Assembly (NCBI GenBank): GCA_016789105.1
Contig: JAEURN010000004.1
Span: forward strand, 62,001 to 126,000
Source of the DNA: Armatimonadota bacterium
Lineage (GTDB): Bacteria > Armatimonadota > Fimbriimonadia > Fimbriimonadales > Fimbriimonadaceae
Reading direction: 5' to 3'
Length of the DNA: 64,000 nt
Below are positions 1-8,483 of the stretch, piece after piece (position 1 is the stretch's first letter; every line of letters begins with the position of its first letter). Below the pieces are notes generated by a model, which saw only the letters and a program-made list of their open reading frames with translations, ran no database searches and was not told where the DNA came from. A program made the position numbers and the translations under genes.

Positions 1-741
1 CGTGATTTAAATGCCGACACATGGGACGTCCGGGAGTTGACCGCTTTTGCCGAATTGGGAGACCGCGATTCTGTGCAAACCAACCTTCGCAGTTTGCAAG
101 GCACGATCACCGAAGGCATCAAGCAGGCTGTGATGGCAAGCGATTTCCATCCATTGCCGAGCCGCCAATCCCCAGCCGGGATCGGCGTACGGTTGGGTGT
201 GCTTTTGACCGGCAGTTATCCGCAGGATGGTCAAGAGGTGCCGGAAATCCACGCCTTCATCCGGCGGCGGGGGGAACGCGATTTTGTGCGGGTTGCTGGC
301 CGGAGCGCAGCAAACCAGGCCTACATCGGCGGTCGGGGCGCGGTCTGGACAGGCCAAGCCAGTTACATCTCACAAGGACGCCCGAGCCCAGTCTATGAGG
401 CTCAGCAGAACATGCTGTGCGATTTCGCGCCTTGGCGCGATTCGGCCAACCCGATTGAAGAAGTCAAACTCGCCGTCTACGATGGCCCGCGGCCGGGTGG
501 GGTCGTTTCGCAACCGTACTCAGGCAGCCGGTCGGTGTCGATCCGGGGAATATGGCTCGGTGCCCAAGGGAACATCGGCACTCCCTACGGCATGCAGGGC
601 AACAGCGGCGGCGCCTTTTCCCAGGCCCTCATCCACAATTACTTGACGATAGGAATGGATCTGGCGCGGACGGTGACCCTTGACCGCAACCGCCGCGAGG
701 TCACCTATCGGATTAACCACACAATGCCGGGCCAAAGCTAG
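1..741 (+). CDS. hypothetical protein, 5'-truncated by the window edge
   Basis: The reading frame is open from base 1, so the gene starts upstream of the window; 246 codons are visible. I recognise no family. The visible part has no membrane segment. Its C-terminal half is rich in Gly, Ser and Asn (for example GNSGGAFSQ), with a compact beta-like composition. A TTG at 37 could be read as a start, but the frame runs on upstream without a stop, so a longer protein is more likely. It converges on the small minus-strand ORF that follows. Coding is supported by length and by GC-rich third positions; function is unknown. Confidence 0.6.
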   Translation, partial: RDLNADTWDVRELTAFAELGDRDSVQTNLRSLQGTITEGIKQAVMASDFHPLPSRQSPAGIGVRLGVLLTGSYPQDGQEVPEIHAFIRRRGERDFVRVAGRSAANQAYIGGRGAVWTGQASYISQGRPSPVYEAQQNMLCDFAPWRDSANPIEEVKLAVYDGPRPGGVVSQPYSGSRSVSIRGIWLGAQGNIGTPYGMQGNSGGAFSQALIHNYLTIGMDLARTVTLDRNRREVTYRINHTMPGQS

Positions 742-746
742 ACTGG

Positions 747-971
747 TTAAAGCCAAATGTCACGGGACGATTTGAAGAGGTAAACCGTCCCGTGGCTGGT
801 TTCAAAGCATTGGATTTCCGGGTCTCCGCTCTGGCAGACCGGTTGCGAGAGGATCGGGTCGGGGATTTTGGCGATGGCTGGCCCCTGCGCCGGTTGGTTG
901 TTCAACGAAACAATAACGGCTTGGGCGGCCAGGCTGAGGATTTTAATTGTGTAATGAAGGAGGTTGCCCAT
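747..971 (-). CDS. small possible secreted protein
   Basis: This is a 74-codon minus-strand frame in the otherwise empty 340 bases between the first gene and pyrR. The N-terminus (MGNLLHYTIKILSLAAQAVI) looks like a short hydrophobic signal or anchor. The rest is polar with two cysteines and an aromatic C-terminus. A weak ribosome-binding sequence (AGAGAAG) lies just upstream of the ATG. Third positions are GC-rich like those of its neighbours, which favours a real gene. The length is short and I recognise no family, so it could still be a chance frame. I see nothing else in 742-1083 except the pyrR promoter-like box. Confidence 0.4.
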   Translation of the reverse strand: MGNLLHYTIKILSLAAQAVIVSLNNQPAQGPAIAKIPDPILSQPVCQSGDPEIQCFETSHGTVYLFKSSRDIWL

Positions 972-1071
972 AGTCTTCTCTTTTATGCGGGTACCGGTGC
1001 TAAGCAGCCCTTGGTTCCCGCCTCTTGAAAGGTTAAACGCGCAATAGGCCAGAAGGTTTACAGGTTGCGGT

Positions 1072-1077
1072 CATAAT
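1072..1077 (+). promoter_or_regulatory. -10-like box 6 nt before pyrR
   Basis: CATAAT ends six bases before the pyrR ATG and there is no Shine-Dalgarno sequence between them. The predicted transcript would start at or next to the ATG (leaderless). It belongs to a recurrent pattern in this window; no clear -35 is visible. Confidence 0.4.
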
Positions 1078-1083
1078 GGGTCG

Positions 1084-1626
1084 ATGCCGGAGGAATTGCT
1101 GGATGCCGCGGGGATGCGCCGCACCCTGTCCCGGTTGGCGCACGAGATCTTGGATGGGAACGGCGGCGCCGAAGAGTTGGCCGTGGTTGGGATCCTCCGC
1201 CGGGGTTACCCGGTTGCCAAGCAGTTGGCTTTTTTGATGACCCAAGCCGAAGGGGTGACCATCCCCTGCGGCAAGCTCGACGCCCGCCCTTACCGCGACG
1301 ACCTCACCGAATCCATCGAGGGTGACCAGACCGAAATCCCGTTCCAAGTGAACGGCCGGAGGGTTGTCTTGGTTGATGAGGTGTTGTTCACGGGCCGGAC
1401 GGTTCGGGCGGCTTTGGAAGGCGTGATGCATTACGGGCGGCCCAAGACCGTCCAATTCGCAACCTTGATCGACCGGGGCCACCGGGAACTCCCCATCCAG
1501 GCCGATTACATCGGACGGCGGGTCGAGACGGAGCGGGGGGACTTCATTGCGGTCAAACTGAATGAGTTCGATGGAGAGGACAGCGTGATTTTGATGCGGG
1601 AATCCGAGATGGGGGCAATGCGATGA
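1084..1626 (+). CDS. pyrR: PyrR: pyrimidine operon regulator / uracil phosphoribosyltransferase
   Basis: This 180-aa protein has the phosphoribosyltransferase fold of PyrR. The PRPP-binding loop VVLVDEVLFTGRT is at about residues 94-106, and the N-terminal RRG and later DRGHRELP segments are typical of the family. PyrR proteins convert uracil plus PRPP to UMP, and in many bacteria they also bind pyr mRNA to control attenuation. It is the first gene of a pyrR-pyrB-pyrC operon, and its stop overlaps the pyrB start (ATGA). I see no PyrR-type antiterminator or terminator leader upstream, so here it may act mainly as an enzyme or through another mechanism. Confidence 0.93.
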   Translation: MPEELLDAAGMRRTLSRLAHEILDGNGGAEELAVVGILRRGYPVAKQLAFLMTQAEGVTIPCGKLDARPYRDDLTESIEGDQTEIPFQVNGRRVVLVDEVLFTGRTVRAALEGVMHYGRPKTVQFATLIDRGHRELPIQADYIGRRVETERGDFIAVKLNEFDGEDSVILMRESEMGAMR

Positions 1627-2540
1627 GCCGGAGTTTGATCGCGATCCGGCATATGGATCCCTCCGAGATCTTGGGATTAGTGGAGCTGGGCCGCAGCTTC
1701 AAAGAGGCAGTGGAATCGGGTCGGCCGGTCGATGCAGGTCGACGCCGGACAGTGGGACTGCTGTTCTTCGAAAATTCCACGCGAACCCGTGTGAGCTTTG
1801 AGCAAGCGTGCAACTATCTGGATTTCCGCTATGTGAACTTTGGGGGCAGCGGATCCTCGATGAACAAGGGCGAGAGTCTGAAGGACACGATCCTAACGCT
1901 TAAGCACGAGCGGTTGGAGGCCGTGGTGATGCGCCACCGGTCCAGCGGGAGCGCGCAGTTGGGCCAAGGGTACTTTGGCGGGCCGCTGATCAATGCGGGC
2001 GATGGCCAGCACGAGCACCCGACCCAGGCCCTGGGCGACGCGATGACGGTTTTGGAGCGCAAGGGCCGTCTGAACGGTCTGAAAATCGCAATTGTCGGCG
2101 ATGTGATGCACAGCCGAGTGGCCCGCAGTAACGGCTGGCTTTTTTCAAAATTGGGCTGCGATGTGCGCTATGTCGGCCCCCGCACCTTGATGCCAACCGC
2201 GATGTCCAAACTCCCCGGGGAAGTGTTCTATGACTTGAGGACCGGGATCAGCGGAGCGGATGTGGTCATGTGCCTGCGCCTGCAGCGGGAACGGATGACC
2301 GATGGCCGCCTGAGCTCCATCGGCGAATTCCGGCGGCTTTACCAAGTCAACCGGCAAACTCTGAAGTGGGCCGCCGACGACGCCATCGTGATGCACCCAG
2401 GCCCCTTGAACCGGGGGGTCGAGGTGGACGACCTGACCGCCGACGGGCCGATGAGTGTGATTTCCAACCAGGTGACGAATGGGGTCTTTGTGAGGATGGC
2501 CGCCTTGAAATGGGTTTTTGAAGGAGGGATGAACGGATGA
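1623..2540 (+). CDS. pyrB: aspartate carbamoyltransferase catalytic subunit
   Basis: This 305-aa protein catalyses carbamoyl phosphate plus L-aspartate to N-carbamoyl-aspartate, the first committed step of pyrimidine synthesis. The carbamoyl-phosphate loop ENSTRTR is at residues 50-56, HEHPTQALGD is near residues 130-139, and the aspartate-binding MHPGPLNRG lies near the C-terminus. The length is normal for the catalytic chain; no pyrI regulatory chain is present in the window. It is translationally coupled by four-base ATGA overlaps to both pyrR and pyrC. Confidence 0.95.
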   Translation: MSRSLIAIRHMDPSEILGLVELGRSFKEAVESGRPVDAGRRRTVGLLFFENSTRTRVSFEQACNYLDFRYVNFGGSGSSMNKGESLKDTILTLKHERLEAVVMRHRSSGSAQLGQGYFGGPLINAGDGQHEHPTQALGDAMTVLERKGRLNGLKIAIVGDVMHSRVARSNGWLFSKLGCDVRYVGPRTLMPTAMSKLPGEVFYDLRTGISGADVVMCLRLQRERMTDGRLSSIGEFRRLYQVNRQTLKWAADDAIVMHPGPLNRGVEVDDLTADGPMSVISNQVTNGVFVRMAALKWVFEGGMNG

Positions 2541-3862
2541 GGACGGTTTTCCGCAACGGTCGGATATTGGATCCGTCGCAAGAACTTGATGTCGTCGGCA
2601 CGGTAGTCGTCGAAGACGGCCAAGTCTTGGATTTGGGCGAAGACATCGAAGTCGGGGATTTTGACGAGCTTTACGACTGCGAGGGCCTTTGGATCGTTCC
2701 GGGTCTTGTCGATCTCCATGCCCACCTCCGCGAACCGGGCGAAGAGCGCCGGGAGACGATCAAAACCGGCACACAGGCCGCTGCGGCGGGCGGTTTCACG
2801 ACGATCTGTTGCATGCCAAACACGTCACCGCCCCTGGACGCCCCCAGCCTGGTGGATTTCATCATGGACAAAGCGGCCAGCCCGGAAGCGGGGGGCACGT
2901 TCGTCCAGCCCATCGGCGCGCTCACGAAAGGATTGGAAGGCCGAGAACTCGCTGACCTCGCTGCCTTGAAGAAGGCTGGTGTCGCGGCGGTAAGCGACGA
3001 AGGCGGCCCCATCCAAGATGCCAGCGTGATGATGCGGGCGATGGAATTCTGCCTGCAGCTCGACCTGCCGATCATGGTGCATTCCGAAGACCTGACGCTC
3101 AGCGAGGGCGGCAGCATGAACGACGGCCCCACAAGCGCGATGCTCGGCTTAACCGGCATCCCTCGCAGTGCCGAAGAAATCATGATCATGCGCAATGGGG
3201 TGCTGGCGCTCAACACCGGGTGCCGGGTTCACTTTATGCGGCTGAGCACTTGGGGCGGGGTCGAAATGGTTCGCCAATTCAAGTATTTGGGGGCTCCGGT
3301 GACTTGCGAAGTCTGCCCTCCGCACCTGACGCTGACGGATGAGCACGTCGGCGAATTCGACCCGATCTTCAAAACAACTCCGCCGCTGCGCACAGAAGTG
3401 GATATCGACATCTTGATGCAAGGCCTGGCCGATGGGACGATCGATGCGATTGCCAGCGACCACTCGCCCTATGCCCCATTTGAAGTCGAAGTGCCGTTTG
3501 AAGATGCGCCGATGGGCATGTCCACGTTGGAATCCACCCTTGGCATCGTGCTCACCCACGTCACACACAAAGGGATCCTCAGCCCGCTCGAGACGATCCG
3601 TAAACTCAGCACCGCCCCGGCCGAGATTTTGAATCTGGATGCCGGGAGCCTTGTGCCCGGAAAAACTCCGGTTGCCCAAATCACGGTGATCGATCCGAAT
3701 GTGGAATGGGTTTTTGATGCGACCCGCACTTTTTCGCTGGGCAAAAACTCCCCGTTCCACGGCTGGGCGCTCCGCGGCAAGGCGGTTGTGACGTACTGTG
3801 GGGTGGAGGTGTACCGCGATCCGTTGTTCGCCGAGGAGCGCTATGCGCTGTCGCTGGCTTAG
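2537..3862 (+). CDS. pyrC: dihydroorotase (type I)
   Basis: This 441-aa amidohydrolase cyclises N-carbamoyl-aspartate to dihydroorotate. The metal motif DLHAHLREPG is at residues 59-68. SDEGGPIQD and ASDHSPY carry the other metal or catalytic aspartates expected in the family. Length and motifs fit the type I (PyrC/PyrX-like) enzymes that work beside PyrB. Its start overlaps the pyrB stop (ATGA), and its 3' end overlaps the start of the next lipoprotein gene by 20 bases, so the transcription unit probably continues. Confidence 0.95.
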   Translation: MRTVFRNGRILDPSQELDVVGTVVVEDGQVLDLGEDIEVGDFDELYDCEGLWIVPGLVDLHAHLREPGEERRETIKTGTQAAAAGGFTTICCMPNTSPPLDAPSLVDFIMDKAASPEAGGTFVQPIGALTKGLEGRELADLAALKKAGVAAVSDEGGPIQDASVMMRAMEFCLQLDLPIMVHSEDLTLSEGGSMNDGPTSAMLGLTGIPRSAEEIMIMRNGVLALNTGCRVHFMRLSTWGGVEMVRQFKYLGAPVTCEVCPPHLTLTDEHVGEFDPIFKTTPPLRTEVDIDILMQGLADGTIDAIASDHSPYAPFEVEVPFEDAPMGMSTLESTLGIVLTHVTHKGILSPLETIRKLSTAPAEILNLDAGSLVPGKTPVAQITVIDPNVEWVFDATRTFSLGKNSPFHGWALRGKAVVTYCGVEVYRDPLFAEERYALSLA

Positions 3863-4604
3863 CCTGTCGCCGCTGTTGCTGGGTTTGGGCGGGTGTTACA
3901 TCTCCCAATTGCCAGATCCGAACGATGTTCAGGGGGCCCAGCGGTTCGATGCCGAGATCATGCAACGGAACATCGCCACGGCCTATTCCACGCTGGATCT
4001 CCGCGTGCAACGGGGCGAGATGACACCGCAAGACCGGGATCGGCACATCAAAGAGCTAGTCGACCGCATTGCCGGGTACATCAAGCCGGATGATGTCCGG
4101 GATGCTGAAGCGTGGCGGGTGGCCGATATCTACCGTCAGGCCGGGGATCTTGACAATGCCAAAAAATTCTACGAACGGGCAATCAAGGTTGCTAAAACCG
4201 AAGACCGGCGGGTGAACGACACTTTGCAGTACGCCCGGGTTTTGGCCCTTGCCGGCGATGTACCCGGTGCGGTGGCCAAGGCCGTCTCGACATTTGATGC
4301 CCCTCCAAAGGAAAAGGCACCCATCATGATGGCCTGCCTCTATGAAATTGTCCCAGCGGGCCTTGGCAAGGGGCACGACATCGAATTGGCGGATTTGCTT
4401 GAAAAATCGATCTCCCAGCACATGCAAGTGCAGGTAGATCCGGGTTCTGCCGCCGGGCGCACGTTCTTGGAAACATCGCCGATCCACATCGGCAAGGCGT
4501 GGGAGCGGGTCATGCAGATCTATGCGAAGGCGGGCCGAGACGACCTCCTCCGCAAGGCGATTGAGCGGCGCGACAAAATGGCCGACAAGGCGGGGAAGGT
4601 TTAG
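3843..4604 (+). CDS. predicted TPR-like lipoprotein
   Basis: I chose the ATG at 3843 because it gives a short lipoprotein signal (MRCRWLSLSPLLLGLGGC) with lipobox LGGC; a longer frame opens at 3798 inside pyrC. The mature protein (253 aa including signal) is mostly helical, with Tyr/Ala-rich segments around DIYRQAGDLDNAKKFYERA that resemble tetratricopeptide repeats. It would be anchored to a membrane and could mediate protein contacts. It overlaps the pyrC end and lies five bases before the next gene, so it is probably in the pyr operon by position rather than by function. No specific role is recognised. Confidence 0.75.
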   Translation: MRCRWLSLSPLLLGLGGCYISQLPDPNDVQGAQRFDAEIMQRNIATAYSTLDLRVQRGEMTPQDRDRHIKELVDRIAGYIKPDDVRDAEAWRVADIYRQAGDLDNAKKFYERAIKVAKTEDRRVNDTLQYARVLALAGDVPGAVAKAVSTFDAPPKEKAPIMMACLYEIVPAGLGKGHDIELADLLEKSISQHMQVQVDPGSAAGRTFLETSPIHIGKAWERVMQIYAKAGRDDLLRKAIERRDKMADKAGKV

Positions 4605-4609
4605 TCGCC

Positions 4610-5578
4610 ATGGCCTACCGGAAGCTGTTGGATGGAATGCGCGGCCTGCGTGCCGTCGTCGTCGGCGATGTGATGCTGGACGAGTACATCGTGGGCACAG
4701 TGGATCGCGTTTCCCCCGAGGCACCCGTCATGGTCGTCAAAAAGCGAAGTTCCCGCTGGGTTCCTGGCGGTGCCGCTAACGTCGCCAAGAACATTTCCGC
4801 CTTGGGCGGGTTTGCGATCGTGTTGGGCGTGGTGGGGGATGATTCGGCCGGAGAACTCCTGGCCGGGAAGTTTGAGACGGATCAGGGGGTGAACTGCAAC
4901 CTGGTGGTGGACAAAAGCCGGGTCACCACCCGAAAAACCCGGGTTGTGGCCAACCACTCGCACCAGGTTTTGCGCATCGACGAGGAAGAGACGTCGCCGA
5001 TCAGCCCGGTTTTGGAAGACCGGGTGCTGGAATCTTGGCTGAAATGGCTGGACACGGCCGACGTTTTGGTTCTGAGCGATTACCGCAAAGGTCTGCTGAC
5101 CCCCAAAGTCTGTTCCGTCCTCATCGGTGCTGCCAGGCAAAAAGGGATTCCGGCTTTGGCCAATGCCAAACCAGGATCTGTCGGTTGCTTTGCCGGGGCG
5201 CAATTGGTGAGCCTGAACCGGGGCGAAGCCGGGGAGGTTGTGGGGCGCCGGCCAACCAGCCGGAACGAGGCGTCGGCCATGGGACGCGACCTGGCGACGG
5301 CTACGCAGTCCGACGCTGTTTTGGTGACGATGGGTGAAGAGGGGTTGGTTTCGTGGTCGGCCTCTGGAGTTTTTGAAATCCCGGCACCCCAAGTGGAAGC
5401 TTATGATGTGGCGGGGGCGGGGGACACGGTTTTGGCCACCGTTTCGCTCGGCCTTGCAAAAAAGGGTTACGACCGCGAGGTATTCGAACTGGCGGCGGAG
5501 GTCGGGGCCAAGGTCGTCCAGCACATTGGGGTCGCGGTCCCGTCCTCCAAAGACTTGGATGCGATCCGGTCCCTTTAG
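4610..5578 (+). CDS. PfkB-family kinase, HldA/RfaE1-type heptose-7-phosphate kinase
   Basis: This 322-aa protein matches the kinase half of HldE/RfaE. It opens with AVVVGDVMLDEYIVGTVDRVSPEAP-like sequence, has the substrate Gly motif WVPGGAANVAKN at about residues 47-58, and ends with the PfkB signature DVAGAGDTV. HldA/HldE kinases phosphorylate D-glycero-beta-D-manno-heptose 7-phosphate on the way to ADP-heptose for LPS or S-layer glycans. The cytidylyltransferase-like domain of bifunctional HldE is absent, so a separate HldC-type partner would be needed; none is seen here. Another sugar-phosphate substrate cannot be excluded. Confidence 0.8.
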   Translation: MAYRKLLDGMRGLRAVVVGDVMLDEYIVGTVDRVSPEAPVMVVKKRSSRWVPGGAANVAKNISALGGFAIVLGVVGDDSAGELLAGKFETDQGVNCNLVVDKSRVTTRKTRVVANHSHQVLRIDEEETSPISPVLEDRVLESWLKWLDTADVLVLSDYRKGLLTPKVCSVLIGAARQKGIPALANAKPGSVGCFAGAQLVSLNRGEAGEVVGRRPTSRNEASAMGRDLATATQSDAVLVTMGEEGLVSWSASGVFEIPAPQVEAYDVAGAGDTVLATVSLGLAKKGYDREVFELAAEVGAKVVQHIGVAVPSSKDLDAIRSL

Positions 5579-5640
5579 CGGAGGAAGCCCAAACCGGTAT
5601 CATAGTGCGCCAGACCAGACGGACGGAGAAAATCCCCTTT

Positions 5641-5910
5641 ATGAGAGTTCGCAACAAAGAAATGCGCGCCCGGCGGCACCGCAAAGAGCAGCGCATCAAA
5701 GAATTGATCCAAGAGGCCATCGCCGAAAAGAAATCGGGTGGAAAGAAGGCGGTCGCCAAGCCGGCCGCAAAAAAAGAACCGGCACCCAAGAAGGCTGCGC
5801 CCAAAAAAGAGGTGGAAACCACCGAGGCAACCGAAGCCAAGAAACCGGCCAAAAAACCGGCAGCAAAAAAGCCGGCAAAGAAGGCCGCCGCTGAGCCGGC
5901 TGCCGAATAA
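5641..5910 (+). CDS. small basic protein with histone H1-like Lys/Ala/Pro tail
   Basis: I place the start at the ATG at 5641, giving 89 aa; a longer in-frame GTG lies at 5605. The first 35 residues are Arg/Glu/Lys-rich and probably one helix (MRVRNKEMRARRHRKEQRIK). The remainder is a low-complexity tail of KPAAKK/PAKK repeats, like bacterial histone H1-like proteins and the tails of some nucleoid or ribosome-associated proteins. Nucleic-acid binding is an inference from composition. A rho-independent terminator follows at 5936-5975. No specific family is assigned. Confidence 0.65.
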   Translation: MRVRNKEMRARRHRKEQRIKELIQEAIAEKKSGGKKAVAKPAAKKEPAPKKAAPKKEVETTEATEAKKPAKKPAAKKPAKKAAAEPAAE

Positions 5911-5935
5911 AAAAGAGCCTCAATCCCTAAACCTG

Positions 5936-5975
5936 AAAACCCCGGGCACGTTTAACAATGTGGCTGGGGTTTTTT
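5936..5975 (+). terminator. rho-independent terminator after the basic protein gene
   Basis: AAAACCCC and GGGGTTTT form an eight-base stem around a 24-base spacer, and the 3' arm runs into a T tract (TTTTTT) before TTGAC. Confidence 0.65.
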
Positions 5976-6020
5976 GATTGACAAGGGCGATGCGTTCGGT
6001 AAATTGGAAGGAAGGTAAAA

Positions 6021-7829
6021 GTGTCTGAAGTCGCCGCGCCCGCGCAGGGCGAGGTTGCGGATTTGGCCGGTCCCGCAGAATGGTCGGGGTTTGCCGCCCA
6101 CATCCGCTCCCACCCGTCCAGTCTGGCCAAATCGGCCGGAGAGCTCTCGCGCGAGTTTGGGTTGCCCGAAGAGTTCATCGGCAGCTTTTTGGCGGCCATG
6201 CGGGCCCCGGTTCAGCAAGAGTCGTTTTTGGAAGTGGGTGCCCGGGCGGTCCGGGAATCGTTCCGGGCGGTTGGCCGGGCGGTCGGTAACACATTTCGCG
6301 AACTCACGGCCAAGCCCTGGCTGTGCCATTTTGGGACGATTCTGGCCATTTTCGGGGTGATCGCCCTTCTCACGATTTTCCGGACGGCTTGGGGGCTGGG
6401 CACCAATTTCGTCTATACGGGGGCTGCGGGGGCCTTGCTCGGATCAGTGACGGTTCTGGGCGTGATGATGCAAGCCGTCGCCTATTACCGGCATGCCCAA
6501 ATCCGATATGCCGTTGTGATGACGGCCTTCGTGTTTTTGTGTTGGACTGGTTTGATGTTCGCGCTGGTTAATGAAGCAGGCCGGAGCACATTGGAAGAGC
6601 GGGACATCCCTGCTAATCCGGTGTTGATTTTGGCAGCTGGCTTGTTGGCCCTGTTCTACTTTGTGTTTGCCGTTATTTCGACCCTAGCTGGGAGTTATTC
6701 GCAGTACCGCAAAGATTCCCGCCAGGAAGTCGAGGTGACGCGACAGGAGCTTTTGGATCGCCTCTTCCATGTCGAAAGCCGGTTGGCCTCGGCAGATCCG
6801 ACCCGGGGTTTGCGGCGTGTCCGTTGGGTTGACCGCCTGAGAACGGCGCGGACTTTTTATCTAAACGTGGTCATTTCTGGGGTGGCGGTGGGGATGTTCG
6901 AAGTCGCGGTGATCGGCACGTTGACCAAGTTCACGGGACGCCCGATGGAGCTCCCGCAGATGTCCATCCCCCTGATCCTTTTCACTTTGACGATCCTGGC
7001 GGCCAAATGCGCCCTGGCGTTGATCTACGGGTTTGTGGCTGGCCGTCCTGGTCGTTCCATGAGCGCGATTGCGGCCCTGATGTTCGGAATTTGGATCTCA
7101 TATTGGTTTCCGCTGGGCAACTACGGCCCAAAATTCGCGATGGGGATGCTGAATCCGGGCACCGTGATCCAAGATTCTCTATTGATCTTGGTGTTCGGAT
7201 CGTTGATCGGTTATGCGGCGGAGATTGAAGACCGCAACTATCGCCAAAGCCGTCTGGGCGAAGACGACATCCCAACCCTGTTGGCCGAACAGGTTCAATT
7301 GCATTGGCGGCTTGGGCTCGGGCAGCAGGCAACCACGGTCATGGTCGTTGATGTCGCCAAATCCACGGTGATGAAGGCCAACGCCGAGCCCTTGAAAGTG
7401 GAGTGGAGCTTCCGGGAGTTCCAGGCCATGGTGGACGAGGTGAGTCGGAGCCACGGCGGGCACGTGTTGTCAACGGCCGGCGACGGGGCGGTTGTCGGCT
7501 TCGATCGGCCCGATTTGGCCATGCTTGCCGCCCGCGAACTGCAAACGATGATGCCCAAATTCAACATGTCGAAGAACCGGTTGGATCAGCCGTTCCGCAT
7601 CCGCATCGGCATCCATGCCGGTCAAACGGAATCGAGTTTGGCCGACGCCCCGTTCAACGAGGTCATCGACATTGCCGCGCATATCGAGGCAGTTTCACCT
7701 GTGGGGGGCATCGCCGTCAGCCAGGCGGTTGCCGAAGCTCTGGATGATGGGATCCAGTTGGCAGAAATGGCGCGGCCGGTTGATGGCCAAGCCGTTTCCG
7801 TTGTTTTGAACCCGACCTTGGAACGATGA
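6021..7829 (+). CDS. membrane protein with C-terminal class III nucleotide-cyclase-like domain
   Basis: This 602-aa protein starts at GTG 6021 after a good ribosome-binding site (GGAAGG). Residues 1-90 are soluble. About eight hydrophobic segments lie between residues 100 and 390, interrupted by a charged loop around 235-285. The C-terminal 170 residues resemble adenylate/guanylate cyclases: a first metal Asp in VVDVAKST, AGDGAVVGF with the second Asp, and RIGIHAG. The line that should carry the transition-state Asn and Arg reads VIDIAAHIEA, so both are replaced (Asp, His), and the substrate-specifying Lys before GD is Ser. It may be a diverged or inactive cyclase, or a regulatory domain. The stop overlaps lipB. 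Confidence 0.8.
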   Translation: MSEVAAPAQGEVADLAGPAEWSGFAAHIRSHPSSLAKSAGELSREFGLPEEFIGSFLAAMRAPVQQESFLEVGARAVRESFRAVGRAVGNTFRELTAKPWLCHFGTILAIFGVIALLTIFRTAWGLGTNFVYTGAAGALLGSVTVLGVMMQAVAYYRHAQIRYAVVMTAFVFLCWTGLMFALVNEAGRSTLEERDIPANPVLILAAGLLALFYFVFAVISTLAGSYSQYRKDSRQEVEVTRQELLDRLFHVESRLASADPTRGLRRVRWVDRLRTARTFYLNVVISGVAVGMFEVAVIGTLTKFTGRPMELPQMSIPLILFTLTILAAKCALALIYGFVAGRPGRSMSAIAALMFGIWISYWFPLGNYGPKFAMGMLNPGTVIQDSLLILVFGSLIGYAAEIEDRNYRQSRLGEDDIPTLLAEQVQLHWRLGLGQQATTVMVVDVAKSTVMKANAEPLKVEWSFREFQAMVDEVSRSHGGHVLSTAGDGAVVGFDRPDLAMLAARELQTMMPKFNMSKNRLDQPFRIRIGIHAGQTESSLADAPFNEVIDIAAHIEAVSPVGGIAVSQAVAEALDDGIQLAEMARPVDGQAVSVVLNPTLER

Positions 7830-8458
7830 TGGCCAAAATCCTCGACCTTGGCCGCATGCCTTACCAAGCGGCGTGGGACCGCCAGCTCGAAATCCACGAC
7901 GAAGTCCGGGCGGGCGGGCCAGATACCTTGATCTTGGTCGAACACGACCCTGTCTTGACCCTGGGTGCCGACTTCCACGAACAAAACCTGCTGCATTCCC
8001 CTGCCCAATACCGGGATCGGGGCATCGACGTCATCAAGACCGACCGGGGCGGCGACGTGACTTACCATGGGCCGGGCCAGCTGGTGATTTATCCGATTTT
8101 CGACATCTCGCGCCACGGCAAAGACCTGCACCGGTGGATGCGCGATTTGGAGGAGACCATGATCGCCACCTGTGCGTCGTTTGGCATTGAAGCGGGGCGG
8201 TTGCCCTTGGTGAACACCGGCGCCTGGGTCCGCGGACGGAAGATCGCGGCGATCGGCGTAAAGGTGCGCCGCTGGGTCAATTTGCATGGCATCGCCCTGA
8301 ATTGTGAAACCGACCTGTCGGTTTTCGACCTGATTGTCCCGTGCGGTGTGGTCGGGCATGGTGTGACGAGCTTGAGCCGCGAGAGTGGCCGGCCGGTGCC
8401 AATTGACGAAGCCAAGCCGGCGGTGGTGGAAGCGTTCGCCAAGGTATTTAGCCCATAG
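7826..8458 (+). CDS. lipB: octanoyltransferase LipB
   Basis: This 210-aa enzyme moves octanoyl groups from acyl carrier protein to lipoyl domains, the first step of lipoate assembly. Family motifs are clear: DRGGDVTYHGPGQLV, the catalytic Lys in KIAAIGVKV, and the catalytic Cys in IVPCG. Two adjacent ATG codons (7826, 7829) could start it. The first overlaps the cyclase stop, so translation is probably coupled. Downstream is a long perfect hairpin shared with the convergent DUF1501 gene. Confidence 0.94.
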   Translation: MMAKILDLGRMPYQAAWDRQLEIHDEVRAGGPDTLILVEHDPVLTLGADFHEQNLLHSPAQYRDRGIDVIKTDRGGDVTYHGPGQLVIYPIFDISRHGKDLHRWMRDLEETMIATCASFGIEAGRLPLVNTGAWVRGRKIAAIGVKVRRWVNLHGIALNCETDLSVFDLIVPCGVVGHGVTSLSRESGRPVPIDEAKPAVVEAFAKVFSP

Positions 8459-8483
8459 CCTTGTTTCGCCTGGCCCAGAAATA

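Noticed and set aside
3798-3842. Upstream start for the lipoprotein gene inside pyrC
   Set aside because: It would add 15 residues before the lipoprotein signal and destroy the normal signal-peptide layout.
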